Below, in pieces: positions 28,901 through 36,880 of a DNA stretch of 64,000 nt. Position 1 is the first letter of the stretch; each line of letters begins with the position of its first letter. The notes under the pieces were generated by a model, which saw only the letters and a program-made list of their open reading frames with translations, did not search any database and was not told the origin of the DNA. The DNA lies in contig AP018269.1 in assembly GCA_003994795.1 (NCBI GenBank), positions 2,658,558 to 2,722,557 of the forward strand. Reading direction: 5' to 3'. Source of the DNA: Cylindrospermum sp. NIES-4074. GTDB lineage: Bacteria > Cyanobacteriota > Cyanobacteriia > Cyanobacteriales > Nostocaceae. The position numbers and the translations under genes were made by a program.

Positions 28901-29505
28901 GGAGGCTGATTATTAACTTCACCCAGCAGCCATCTATGCAGTCCGTTGACAATGACTTCTGGTGCTAACCAAGGCAAACTGCTGTTACCCAGTGGCAGAG
29001 ATAGGGTGCGACGGAATTTTAATTCTTTTTTTTGCTCGAGTAAATCGGATAGTAAGGGTGCATGAGTCAGCACTAATGTTGCTAATTCTGAGGAATGCAC
29101 GAGATTTGCTGCTGCATTGATGCGATCGCCTAATTCTGTTCCCGGAGGACAAGCTGGTGCAATCCAGGCAAAACGGCGCACTCCGGCTTCAGTTGCCACT
29201 TCCAAAAGCGATCGCGTTAGTTGAGTGACATCAGACAAATCTGTGGGCTTGATAAATACAAAGGCCGTTTCTGCACCACGAAAATATTCTTGAATCACAT
29301 CTGGAGACACAGTGTTGATATTCAACCATTCAATGGCTGAATTGCTTGATGCGACAACACCAAAACGTTTTAATGCACGTACTTTGGAAGACTCCACAGT
29401 TGTCAGCAAACTCATCAGCTGCATAGCTGGTGCATAGTCAGCATCGGACGCAAACACAATAAAGGTTGATGCGGATGTAGATATAAGTGGTTTATCAGCC
29501 AACAT
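25930..29505 (-). CDS. nos: Nitric oxide synthase with fused EF-hand pair and [2Fe-2S]/FAD reductase
   Basis: A 1191-residue multidomain enzyme predicted to make NO and citrulline from L-arginine, O2 and NADPH. Order: 1-200, a degenerate Rossmann/NmrA-like region (GVRRFAWIAPACPPG); 242-253 and 276-287, two canonical EF-hand loops (DLDQSGQIDAAE, DTDSSGTIDFDE); 300-500, unassigned; 510-555, a BFD-like [2Fe-2S] motif (C512, C514, C546, C549); 575-780, a ferredoxin-reductase-like module (RAYTLSSP 611-618, GGIGVTP 673-679, CGPQ 757-760); 820-1191, the NOS oxygenase. The latter has heme Cys884 in AWRNSNRCLGR, substrate Glu1057 in FYMGAEIG, and DHHALTASF. Most bacterial NOS are oxygenase-only. No globin is recognised. 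No strong ribosome-binding site precedes the ATG. Confidence 0.93.
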   Translation of the reverse strand: MLADKPLISTSASTFIVFASDADYAPAMQLMSLLTTVESSKVRALKRFGVVASSNSAIEWLNINTVSPDVIQEYFRGAETAFVFIKPTDLSDVTQLTRSLLEVATEAGVRRFAWIAPACPPGTELGDRINAAANLVHSSELATLVLTHAPLLSDLLEQKKELKFRRTLSLPLGNSSLPWLAPEVIVNGLHRWLLGEVNNQPPEILTGSTQLTGQDIATGLSDVLTQTMNARQFAQLRFQSIDLDQSGQIDAAELFPYLLDLGYSHDDAQTILQQADTDSSGTIDFDEFIQGLEEHLHKILADVPTEVRYFDVPTSAALHDWMVSGLSDKAAQSRLEWLTTLTQHGLPAQGQAVTQWLNQPNPSLTDWVSQSILELINVYILPGRGILTVSEGLLAGRPALITRLLQANNRMLIGQRTLDGELLEWRWADEDHKDVEEVRYTAENGSERVLKLQDSKLISLSVRGRWAGRRLAIQLFFQDEPLPRWQVALFRELGEFQIEEAITLGSDSDIICNCTKTTCGKVRELLDTGLDTLERIAEQTQVTMVCGSCQPLVEEMLGSANLAVAELIAKQDLGRNMVCFQFRPVYEEIVASKPGQHILIQGRVDGSWVTRAYTLSSPADQTEQYEITVKREELGLFSRWLCDRADSEALMRISQPRGEFVLEDEQPVVFFAGGIGVTPAIAMMRTLAHRGDTRSFHLDWSAPYPEDFVFKSELEQLTSAHPNLTFTLRATRSGSRLDTATVQNLYPYSDGTVAFMCGPQPFMDAMRDYLQQASWQDSAIRQELFSSKLDEEGKAKTPVRQIIQLAGGITPIEQDSIYVEPIASVMQEAEVFLKQCYLEQGLGEVFMPRWQEVKAAIEQTGTYEHTYDELAYGTKLAWRNSNRCLGRNFWQSLQLRDLRHLQTEEEIFQTLVEHIKFATNNGNLRSTITILSPNLKIRVWNGLMLRYAGYRQPDGKILGDPANVELTEQALKFGWTKASRTRFDVLPLIIQIGEQEPKWFEIPPEIIMEVPLSHPRYDWFEELGLKWFALPAVSNMMLDMGGIQYPTPFNGFYMGAEIGARNFSDIDRYNMLPIIAEKIGLDCSETMTLWKDLALVEMNVAVLHSYKKYGVRILDHHALTASFMQFVDDEQQCGRQVYGDRIWLIPPISASTTPVYTVEFENRLLKPNYFYQRDPWQTESAVLKCPFHHQA

Positions 29506-29666
29506 AAATTTATAGATATTAGTTTGACTATGGTGTTGTGTATATATCCTTTCATACCTTGGATAACTTTGTTTTAGCTATTTTTTCGCAAGCATCAATT
29601 AATTTGGTGTACTGCTACCGCCGTTTCGATGACGCAGATATTCCCAAATCCGCCAAGTTTCCTTTT

Positions 29667-29818
29667 GATATAGCAAACTTCTCGGCGGTTAGGACTGTGT
29701 TGATTCCTCAAAGCCTTGAAGCAACTGGGTTTATACGGGCTAAACGCTCCGAAGAAAGCTAACAGCACTCAGCACGGGCTAAACGCCCCGAAGAAAGCTA
29801 ACAGCACTTTGCTATATC
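29667..29818. mobile_element. MITE-like element, family B, copy 1
   Basis: GATATAGCAAA at the left end is matched by its exact reverse complement TTTGCTATATC at the right. The left interior (ggcggttaggact.tgttgatt.ctcaaagccttga) recurs at 33354-33543. A 37-bp segment (cgggctaaacgc.ccgaagaaagctaacagcact) is tandemly repeated inside. No coding capacity. It sits between the nos gene and the plus-strand exported-protein gene. Confidence 0.65.
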
Positions 29819-29918
29819 AATAGGACTTAAGCTCGACTTTATCCATCTTTTTTTGGGCGAAAGTATTGTTTATAGAATAGAATTTACAGAACATCACAAC
29901 TCTGTGAATTCTCGTACT

Positions 29919-30344
29919 ATGTCTAAGTTAATATCAGCAACCTTAATCGCTACCACTGTGCTGTTGACATCAGCAAATAACCTCGACATGACCCTGGCTG
30001 AAACCTGTGCTTCTCGGTGTGGCCCCCGTCCAATTCAGTTTACACCTGGTCAATACATTCGCTTGGAAGTGGTGAACCGCACATATAATGTATTGAAACT
30101 GGAGAAAGCTCCAGGAACACCGCCGATTCCCCTGGAACCTGGACAGGAATTACAAGTGGATCAAGGAGACAGTCTACAGCCAAATCTTTCTGTCATATTC
30201 TGGAATGACAAGGGATGGCCACTAAAAGCGATTATCTCTAAACCTAACTTTGGCACTTTGCGCGTTGAAATTCGTCCTGGTCGTACTAACCCAGGCGATC
30301 GCTCTATATATATTCTCAACGATGGACGGGTAAATGTGTTGTGA
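29919..30344 (+). CDS. Small exported protein of unknown function
   Basis: From the ATG at 29919 the protein is 141 residues; an upstream in-frame start at 29853 would add a polar leader and hide the signal peptide. Residues 1-28 (MSKLISATLIATTVLLTSAN...) look like a Sec signal ending near MTLAET. The mature part starts with two close Cys (CASRCGPRP) and is probably a small beta-sandwich (VNRTYNVLKLEK, LEPGQELQVDQGD, TLRVEIRPG). I do not recognise a characterised family. It lies 14 bp before the recJ frame and may be co-transcribed. Confidence 0.65.
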   Translation: MSKLISATLIATTVLLTSANNLDMTLAETCASRCGPRPIQFTPGQYIRLEVVNRTYNVLKLEKAPGTPPIPLEPGQELQVDQGDSLQPNLSVIFWNDKGWPLKAIISKPNFGTLRVEIRPGRTNPGDRSIYILNDGRVNVL

Positions 30345-30358
30345 AAGTGTTATGAGTT

Positions 30359-32476
30359 ATGAGTTATGAGTTTAAAACTCAACGCGGAAAACTCTCAACT
30401 CTGATGGTGCTAGACCGATCTTTACCTAAAATCTCACAACCAAGCAGACGCTTACCCAATCAGCGTTGGCAAATTTACCCACAAAAACCAGAATTTGCTC
30501 AACATCTGGCAATGTTGACCAATCTCTCACCGATTGTCAGCCAGTTGTTGATTAATCGTGGTATCGAAACTCCAGAACAAGCAAAAATATTTTTAGATCC
30601 GGAATCTTTAATTTTGCCTTCACCCCTGGAAGAATTTCCAGATTTAGCGGTGAGTGTGGAGTTGTTGGAAGATGCGATCGCAAATCAAGAGAAAATTGCC
30701 ATCTGTGGTGACTACGATGCAGATGGTATGACTAGTACTGCATTACTATTGCGGAGTCTCCGCGCGTTAGGTGCTAAGGTCGATTATGCTATCCCCAGTC
30801 GGATGCACGAAGGTTATGGTATCAACAAACGCATTGTCGAAGAATTCCACAGCGAAGGTGTGGGATTAATTCTCACTGTAGATAATGGTATTTCTGCCTT
30901 TGAGCCGATTGCTAGAGCTAGAGAACTTGGTTTGAAGGTAATTGTTACCGATCACCACGATATCCCCCAAAAATTGCCCCCCGCTAACGCTATCCTCAAC
31001 CCCAAACTGATAGCAGAATCTTCACCTTATCGGGGTGTGGCTGGTGTGGGTGTGGCTTATATTTTGGCGGTGTGTTTAGCACAACAGTTAGACCAGATGC
31101 AAGGCTTAATTCCGCCGATGTTAGCGCTGTTTACACTGGGAACGATCGCAGATTTAGCTCCTTTAACTGGTGTCAACCGTCGTTGGGTAAAGCGTGGGTT
31201 AAAGCAGTTACCTAAATCTAAATTACCTGGGATACAGGCATTAATTCAGGTGGCTGGGGTGCAAGCGAGTGGGAGTGTGGGGAGTGTGGGGGGTAATGGT
31301 AAAACGTTGAAGCCGGAGGATATTGGGTTTCGGTTGGGGCCGAGGATTAATGCTATTGGTCGGATTGGGAATCCTCAGACGATGATTGAACTGTTGACTA
31401 CAGATGATATGGGGATAGCGCTGGAAAGGGCTATGCAGTGTGAAGCCACAAATAGCGATCGCCAAAAAATGTGTGAGGATATTGAACAAGAAGCGATCGC
31501 TTATGTAGAATCTGAATTTATCACCTCTCTTCAGCAAGACCGGGTATTAGTTGTAGTCCAACCCAACTGGCACCACGGTGTTATTGGGATTGTCGCTTCT
31601 CGTTTGGTGGAACGTTACGGTGTTCCTGTGTTTATCGGGACTTATGAAGATGAGAAACAAATTCGCGGTTCAGCGAGGGGAATTCCCGAATTTAACGTGT
31701 TTGCAGCTTTGGAATATTGTCATCACCTGCTAGGCAAATTTGGTGGACACAAAGCAGCGGGGGGTTTTTCTTTCCCGTCTGAGAACTTGCAGGAATTGAG
31801 ATCGCGTTTGAGTGAGTTTGCTAATCAATGTCTAGAACCGCAACACCTCAAGCCACTGCTGAAAATTGACACTCAAGCTAACCTCAATCAAATCGACCAG
31901 CAGCTATATCAACAGCTAAACGCTCTCCACCCCTGCGGTATGGACAACCCCGATGCTGTATTTTGGACACCCAACGTCCAAATAATTGAGCAAGGAATCG
32001 TGGGTAAAGGTCACATTAAACTGACCGTAGCGCAGACAATTGAGGAGCAACAATATAAAATTAAGGCGATCGCATGGCGTTGGGGTGACTACTTCCCCCT
32101 ACCACCGCGACTAGATATCGCTTACAAACTCCGAGAAAATCATTTTAATGGCAACACCAGCTTAGAGATGGAATTAATCGGTGTTAGGCTCCCTCATCAG
32201 TCTCGCCTATTTTTTACCTCACCGCCTAAACCACTACGTACTAGCTTTGAATACAAGCAGCGTCAATACACTTGTGGCATTTATCAAAACGGTCTTAGCT
32301 CAGAGTTAAGAATTAAAAATCCTGAAGGTAAAGTCTTAGTCATGCAACCAGAAGATAAAATCGGCTTAATAGGCATCAGTCGCGAAGACGCCAAAAAAGT
32401 TGATTTGTCTCATCCACAGTATGACAGCATTATCCAAGCTGCCCTTCAGGCTTTATCAGTGCTGAGTCCTGAATAA
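30359..32476 (+). CDS. recJ: Single-stranded-DNA-specific 5'-3' exonuclease RecJ
   Basis: A 705-residue DHH-family nuclease of recombination and mismatch repair. Signature motifs are CGDYDADGMTST near residue 118 (motif I) and VTDHHDIPQ near 198 (motif III). Later come FKLGPRINA-like RLGPRINAIGR near 325, and the DHHA1 module with GGHKAAGGFSF near 462. Length is typical of cyanobacterial RecJ. The frame starts inside a small ATGAGTT repeat, so an ATG at 30404 (residue 16) is a reasonable alternative start. mutS lies 6 kb away, but they do not form an operon. Confidence 0.95.
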   Translation: MSYEFKTQRGKLSTLMVLDRSLPKISQPSRRLPNQRWQIYPQKPEFAQHLAMLTNLSPIVSQLLINRGIETPEQAKIFLDPESLILPSPLEEFPDLAVSVELLEDAIANQEKIAICGDYDADGMTSTALLLRSLRALGAKVDYAIPSRMHEGYGINKRIVEEFHSEGVGLILTVDNGISAFEPIARARELGLKVIVTDHHDIPQKLPPANAILNPKLIAESSPYRGVAGVGVAYILAVCLAQQLDQMQGLIPPMLALFTLGTIADLAPLTGVNRRWVKRGLKQLPKSKLPGIQALIQVAGVQASGSVGSVGGNGKTLKPEDIGFRLGPRINAIGRIGNPQTMIELLTTDDMGIALERAMQCEATNSDRQKMCEDIEQEAIAYVESEFITSLQQDRVLVVVQPNWHHGVIGIVASRLVERYGVPVFIGTYEDEKQIRGSARGIPEFNVFAALEYCHHLLGKFGGHKAAGGFSFPSENLQELRSRLSEFANQCLEPQHLKPLLKIDTQANLNQIDQQLYQQLNALHPCGMDNPDAVFWTPNVQIIEQGIVGKGHIKLTVAQTIEEQQYKIKAIAWRWGDYFPLPPRLDIAYKLRENHFNGNTSLEMELIGVRLPHQSRLFFTSPPKPLRTSFEYKQRQYTCGIYQNGLSSELRIKNPEGKVLVMQPEDKIGLIGISREDAKKVDLSHPQYDSIIQAALQALSVLSPE

Positions 32477-32603
32477 TAAACTACATAATAACCTCAACTC
32501 AAACCTGTTGAGAGACGTTTCAGGAAACGTCTCTACAATCTGGTCTATTCAACAGCAAATCAATGTTAAGTTATGAGTCTTGAATCCAATAATCTTTTTT
32601 AAC

Positions 32604-32668
32604 CTCAGCACTCAGCACTCAGCACTCGTCACTCAGCACTCAGCACTCAGCACTCAGCACTCAGCACT
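32604..32668. repeat. Heptamer short tandem repeat (CTCAGCA)n
   Basis: A second array of the ctcagca heptamer, about nine units with one CTCGTCA variant, between recJ and psb30 and ending about 20 bp from the psb30 stop codon. Confidence 0.85.
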
Positions 32669-32690
32669 TCAGCCGAAGCATCGAGCACTC

Positions 32691-32810
32691 TTATAGGTTG
32701 CCGTTGCGAAATGCGAGTACAAAGATTACTATTGGCCCAGCAATCACGATTAGCCCGATAGAGACGAGCTGAAAAATTACTTCCCAGTTGAGGTTGGCTA
32801 AAGCTTCCAT
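32691..32810 (-). CDS. psb30: Photosystem II protein Psb30 (Ycf12)
   Basis: A 39-residue single-helix subunit of the photosystem II core, located in the thylakoid membrane near cytochrome b559 and PsbJ. The short polar N-terminus ([11 protein letters not shown]) leads into one membrane helix and the diagnostic tail AGPIVIF..AFRNGNL, which matches Psb30 (family: IAGP..IF.LA.R.GNL). GGAGGG at 32822-32827 sits 11 bases before the ATG. The gene is easily missed because of its size; it is monocistronic, convergent with recJ and separated from it by a heptamer array. Confidence 0.93.
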   Translation of the reverse strand: MEALANLNWEVIFQLVSIGLIVIAGPIVIFVLAFRNGNL

Positions 32811-33076
32811 TGTTTCTCTTTCCCTCCAAATTGTCTTAAAAAAATTAATAACTCAGTTACCAAAGCCGCATTAGATCATATCCGGCTAGGGGCTGCTTAA
32901 TTTAATTTACTTAACAAAATTATAAAAATCTCAACCCCAGCCTCATTTCTCTGCCTAATTTGCTCCCCTATCCCTAGCAATTCTGCAAAATGTGCAAGAA
33001 TTGATACATGATTTACGCAACAGGCGTATTTGTAGGGTGCGTCAGACTCGATAATTCGGTAACAATCAACAGATTT
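32811..33076. other. Spacer upstream of psb30 without recognisable genes
   Basis: AT-rich, presumably containing the psb30 promoter near its left edge. A fragment near 33030-33060 (gtagggtgcgtcagactcg) resembles a word common in Nostoc intergenic DNA. I see no ORF with coding character. Confidence 0.5.
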
Positions 33077-33270
33077 TCGGCATTTCCATATTGTGCAAGT
33101 AGAAGCACCATTTAAGCAAGGTTCCCACTGGTGTCTAGCAATGGAATATATTGAGGGCATCAGTTTAAGCGATCGCGCAAATCGCCAAATTTTCGCAGGG
33201 ATGGAATTAGCTCCCAAAAAACGTCCCCAATCTGCCCGCGATGTGAATCGGCTGAAACTAAGATGGGGTA
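33077..33270 (+). pseudogene. Remnant of a Ser/Thr protein kinase
   Basis: The plus frame contains a kinase hinge segment (SHWCLAMEYIEGISLSDRAN) followed directly by a C-lobe ending (FAGMELAPKKRPQSARD), as at the end of cyanobacterial Ser/Thr kinase catalytic domains. The catalytic loop, DFG motif and activation segment that should lie between (roughly 120-150 residues) are missing, so this is an internally deleted fragment. It is flanked by repeats, which may have mediated the loss. Confidence 0.55.
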
Positions 33271-33353
33271 AGATTTTCGCCGTTGTCTGGTATGTTGTCA
33301 AGTCTGTCTAGTTGATTGTTGAGTTTTGAAGGTGTGGGTACTTCAACGACTAA

Positions 33354-33543
33354 TTATAGCAACCGGCTTGGCGGTTAGGACTATGTTGATTGCTCAAAGC
33401 CTTGAGAAAACTGGGTTTATACTCAGCACTCAGCACTCAGCACTTAGCACTCATCACTCATCACTCATCACTTAGCACTCAGCACTCAGCACTCAGCACT
33501 CAGCACTCATCACTCATCACTCAGCACTCAGCACTTTGCCATA
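33354..33543. mobile_element. MITE-like element, family B, copy 2, expanded by a heptamer array
   Basis: It starts ttatagcaa and runs through ggcggttaggactatgttgattgctcaaagccttga, matching copy 1 at 29667-29818. It ends cactttgccata, a decayed form of copy 1's right end. Between the two conserved ends lies a heptamer array (ctcagca/ctcatca) at 33421-33536 in place of copy 1's 37-bp repeats. Confidence 0.6.
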
Positions 33544-33556
33544 AAAGTCCACAATA

Positions 33557-35527
33557 TCAAACCCAACCTTGAGTTTCAGCATCAGTCAGCATCATTCCTA
33601 ACTTCATATATTCAATCTGTGCAGATTGCTTAATATGCTTCATCATCACAGGTTCTTGAGTATCAGCAGCAATAAAAGCAGCATTCAAAGCAATATTGCG
33701 AATGTTGCCACCCGCTACATTTAGCCGAGCTAGTTTGGTATAATCTAGTTTTTCAATAGGTGTATTCTTAGGAAAAACTCGTTGCCAAATCTCTTTTCTT
33801 TGATGAGCATCAGGAAAATCAAATTTGACAAAAAAGCGAATACGTCTCATAAATGCTGTATCAATAGAGTCTTTTAAATTAGTAGTAAGAATAGCTAAAC
33901 CTTGGTATTCTTCCATGCGTTGTAGTAAATAACTCACCTCCATATTGGCATAACGATCTCGTGCATCTTTGACATCAGAACGTTTACCAAATAAAGCATC
34001 TGCCTCATCAAATAACAAAATAGCTGCCCCGGCTTCTGCTGCATCAAAAATCCGCCGCAGGTTTTTTTCAGTTTCACCAATATATTTACTAGCAACTGCA
34101 CTCAAATCAATTCGATATAAATCTAAACGTAATTCATTTGCTAATACTTCCGCTGATGTGGTTTTACCAGTACCACTCACCCCAGAAAATAAAGCACTAA
34201 TTCCTAAACCGCGTCTAGAACTTCCAGCAAATCCCCATTTTTCATAAACTTGGATACGTTGACGCACATGAGAAGCTATACTTTGTAAAATTTGTTTTTG
34301 GACTTTGGTAAAAACTAAATCATCCCAAGTCGCATTAGCTGGAATTTGTTGAGCTAATTCATCTAAACGAGGACGTGCTTGAGCGCGACAAGTATCCCAT
34401 AACAGATTTTGGAGCGAAATATTCTGTTTTTCTTCTTTAGCTAATTTGCCTCGGATTTCAGTACATACGGTATCAATTGTCGGTGCATTTAGATTAAACT
34501 GATTGACTAATATATCGATACTTTCATTGTCACTGTCAGCTAACTCCCCTAAACTAACTTCCCAAAGAGCGCTTTGTTCAATTCTCTTGGGATAATTGAC
34601 TTCAAAGCAAATTAAAGGACGCCGTTTTTGCCCTATCTTCTCACGACTGAGGATAATTAGTAAACTGTTAATTCTATCAAGAACTTGGGTAATAGCATTT
34701 TGTTCGTTTACATGTAATTCATCAATTTCTATATTGAGTAATAATACTGAATTGGTTAAATTAGCCTCTCTTTCCCACAATAAAAGTAGATTATTTAACT
34801 CATTTATATCCTTGGGAATTAGCATGGCAGACATGGTGAAAATTTGCAGTTCTAAAATGGAACTAGCCGCAGTAGCGATGGCTTGCATACTGCTAGTATC
34901 TTCGCCATATAACTGCACAACAGGTAAATTGTCTCTTTCTTGCGCTTCAGTCCAAATTGCTGCTACTTGTTGGGCGATTTTTGTGTGAGATGGTACTAAA
35001 TAATTAACCGGAGATAAAGGGGAAATGATGCCTTTGAGACGTTCATCCTGAGTTTTTAAACCCAAAAGATAGTGAAAAATTCGCTCATCAATGCGTAAAG
35101 GACTTTGAGTATGAGTCATACCCCCATCAATTTGAATTAATTGCCAATGACGTAAAGGAGCATCAACAGTCCAAGCATTCCAGTTCGCTCCCGGTAAAAT
35201 TCTCATTGCCAAAATCATAGTTGGATAAGAAGCTTGAATATTTCCTACAATTTGACCGCACAGCGAACCCAAGGAAGAATCACATTCCATTGCTGCACAT
35301 AGCAACAAAACATTCCGCTCAAATTCTGTCAAATTAAAGATGGTACAAAGTTGTTCTAAAGCTGAAGGTGCAGACATTCCCATATTGATAGATACAGGAA
35401 TATCTTTTAGTGGTTGATATTCTTGATCTGCAAGTGCATGTTCTAAGGTTTTTCTGACCAAAGATATTGCCCCTAACAAATACTCGTAATTAGCGGTGTA
35501 CCAGTCGTTGTTCAAAGTCATATTCAT
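33557..35527 (-). CDS. AAA+ ATPase of the extracellular contractile injection (eCIS) type
   Basis: A 656-residue protein with one AAA+ module in its C-terminal half: Walker A GVSGTGKTTSAEV near 450, Walker B AAILLFDEADALF near 503, sensor 1 ILTTNLKDSID, and an arginine finger in AFMRRIRF. The N-terminal 400 residues are helical, with an inactive-looking nucleotide-binding region. This layout matches the ATPase encoded with phage-tail-like eCIS particles (Afp15-like), whose exact role is debated. It diverges from a DUF4157 (eCIS-core) gene, which supports the link. No sheath, tube or baseplate genes are in the window. Confidence 0.8.
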   Translation of the reverse strand: MNMTLNNDWYTANYEYLLGAISLVRKTLEHALADQEYQPLKDIPVSINMGMSAPSALEQLCTIFNLTEFERNVLLLCAAMECDSSLGSLCGQIVGNIQASYPTMILAMRILPGANWNAWTVDAPLRHWQLIQIDGGMTHTQSPLRIDERIFHYLLGLKTQDERLKGIISPLSPVNYLVPSHTKIAQQVAAIWTEAQERDNLPVVQLYGEDTSSMQAIATAASSILELQIFTMSAMLIPKDINELNNLLLLWEREANLTNSVLLLNIEIDELHVNEQNAITQVLDRINSLLIILSREKIGQKRRPLICFEVNYPKRIEQSALWEVSLGELADSDNESIDILVNQFNLNAPTIDTVCTEIRGKLAKEEKQNISLQNLLWDTCRAQARPRLDELAQQIPANATWDDLVFTKVQKQILQSIASHVRQRIQVYEKWGFAGSSRRGLGISALFSGVSGTGKTTSAEVLANELRLDLYRIDLSAVASKYIGETEKNLRRIFDAAEAGAAILLFDEADALFGKRSDVKDARDRYANMEVSYLLQRMEEYQGLAILTTNLKDSIDTAFMRRIRFFVKFDFPDAHQRKEIWQRVFPKNTPIEKLDYTKLARLNVAGGNIRNIALNAAFIAADTQEPVMMKHIKQSAQIEYMKLGMMLTDAETQGWV

Positions 35528-35645
35528 GATTAGCCCCCGGATTTTCAGCTAGTTGAGTAAAGATTTTTTACGCCCTTGGCAAAACACAGGCGAACAGTTA
35601 AATTAGTTACAAGACTGTTAATAACATTATTACAACAACCGCTGT

Positions 35646-36269
35646 ATGTCTCGCCACAAGATCCAAAAATCATCATTTTCGACTCATACCAGTGCCAAGA
35701 AAAGCAGTCCCTTGACTCAAACACGTCCGTGGACAAACCCTTATCTACAGAGAAACACCGAAGCTGAACAACAGCCGACAAACACAGTCAAGCCACCGAC
35801 AACAGAAGAATGGCTCAAAGATAACATCATGCTCCGAGCCATCGAAACTAGACAAGCGCAACTACAGCAACAAGCAATTCAGGCAAAGTTAACAGTCGGT
35901 GAACCAGGGGATAAATACGAACAGGAAGCAGACGCAATGGCTTCTCAAGTCATGTCTATGTCTGAACCTGCGGTACAAAAAGAGTCAGAGGAAAAATTAC
36001 AAACCAAACCCTTAGCACAGCGTGTCACCCCAGTCATCCGATTAACAGCCGCCAGGAATGGGAGTATACAGGCTCAGAGTAATTTAGAAAACCGATTAAA
36101 CAGCAGTAAAGGTGGTGGAAGTCCCTTACCAAATCAAGTGCGTGGCTTTATGCAACCGCGCTTCGGTGCAGATTTTAGCCAAGTGCGGGTGCATACAGAT
36201 AGTACCGCAGTGCAGATGAGTCGGGATTTAGGCGCACCGGTATGTCATTGGGAAATTTTAGCACTATAG
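35646..36269 (+). pseudogene. DUF4157 (eCIS-core) protein, truncated before its HExxH motif
   Basis: A 207-residue frame with the usual low-complexity leader of cyanobacterial DUF4157 proteins (MSRHKIQKSSF) and the start of the domain: GGSPLPNQVRGFMQPRFG and FSQVRVHTDSTAVQMSRDLG. Normally about 30-50 residues follow, ending in a conserved HELTHVVQQ. Here the frame changes to PVCHWEILAL and stops, so the zinc-motif half is gone. DUF4157 marks cargo and toxins loaded into eCIS particles. The 3' remainder probably continues in another frame at 36242. Opposite strand to the AAA+ gene, which starts 118 bp away. Confidence 0.75.
35836..36136 (+). repeat. 301-bp direct repeat, copy 1 (inside the DUF4157 gene)
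   Basis: Bases 35836-36136 recur at 36881-37181 with identical length and only scattered substitutions. This copy lies inside the larger DUF4157 frame and encodes IETRQAQLQQQAI through GGGSPLPNQ. Confidence 0.85.
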
Positions 36270-36673
36270 GTACACAATATACGGAGGGAGAACATCAACG
36301 CCCATTACCTAGTGAGGCATATACCAGAGGAGAAGCTTTAAGACAGGTTAATACAAGACCAAATCTACATATGTTGGATGCTGAATTAGATCAGTTAAAT
36401 ACTTCATTTACTCAAACAGGGGCAATTATTGAAAAGTATGCTCGGTTAGAAACTGTAAAAAGAATTCTACAATCTCTTACTCCACAGGAAAAAAACGAAT
36501 TAGCTCGTGATCGCAGTCCTGACGGTTATCGTTACTCCAGAAGACTTCGGAGAGTTGGCATTTCCCGTAGAGATATTGAAGTTGCCTTGCCTACAAGTGG
36601 AGCAGAACGAGATGCTTTTTTGCACAGTTTTGATGAGTATAATGTGCTTCGACAGTTGATAGGAAATGACTAA
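36242..36673 (+). CDS. Probable C-terminal segment of the broken DUF4157 protein
   Basis: A 143-residue frame, shifted from the DUF4157 frame and overlapping its end by 28 bases. It is charged and helical (LDAELDQLNTSFTQTGAII, KYARLETVKRILQSLTPQEKNELARD) and not recognised. In intact eCIS cargo proteins a variable effector region follows the core domain, so this is probably that region, left out of frame by a deletion. Whether it is translated from its own ATG is unknown. No catalytic motif is evident. Confidence 0.45.
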   Translation: MSLGNFSTIGTQYTEGEHQRPLPSEAYTRGEALRQVNTRPNLHMLDAELDQLNTSFTQTGAIIEKYARLETVKRILQSLTPQEKNELARDRSPDGYRYSRRLRRVGISRRDIEVALPTSGAERDAFLHSFDEYNVLRQLIGND

Positions 36674-36880
36674 GCTAATCATCATTGATTTTTTCAGAAT
36701 GATTCCCTTGTAGTAAAGGCTTTACTCTTACCTTAATACCACTTAAATGCTGATTAGCTTAAATACAACATAATTAGAGAAATTGCTCATTTTACCCAAA
36801 ACGCAATGGATGTTAAGACATACACCGTAGGCGATCGCTATATAGTCACTGTAATTTCAGGCGATCGCTACTTGAAGTAT

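Noticed and set aside
29538..29762. 74-codon plus-strand frame between nos and the exported-protein gene
   Set aside because: Mostly lies inside the family B element; composition is not protein-like and no ribosome-binding site is seen.
33390..33572. Open frame through the heptamer array before the AAA+ gene
   Set aside because: Translation of the tandem repeat only, with no conserved content.
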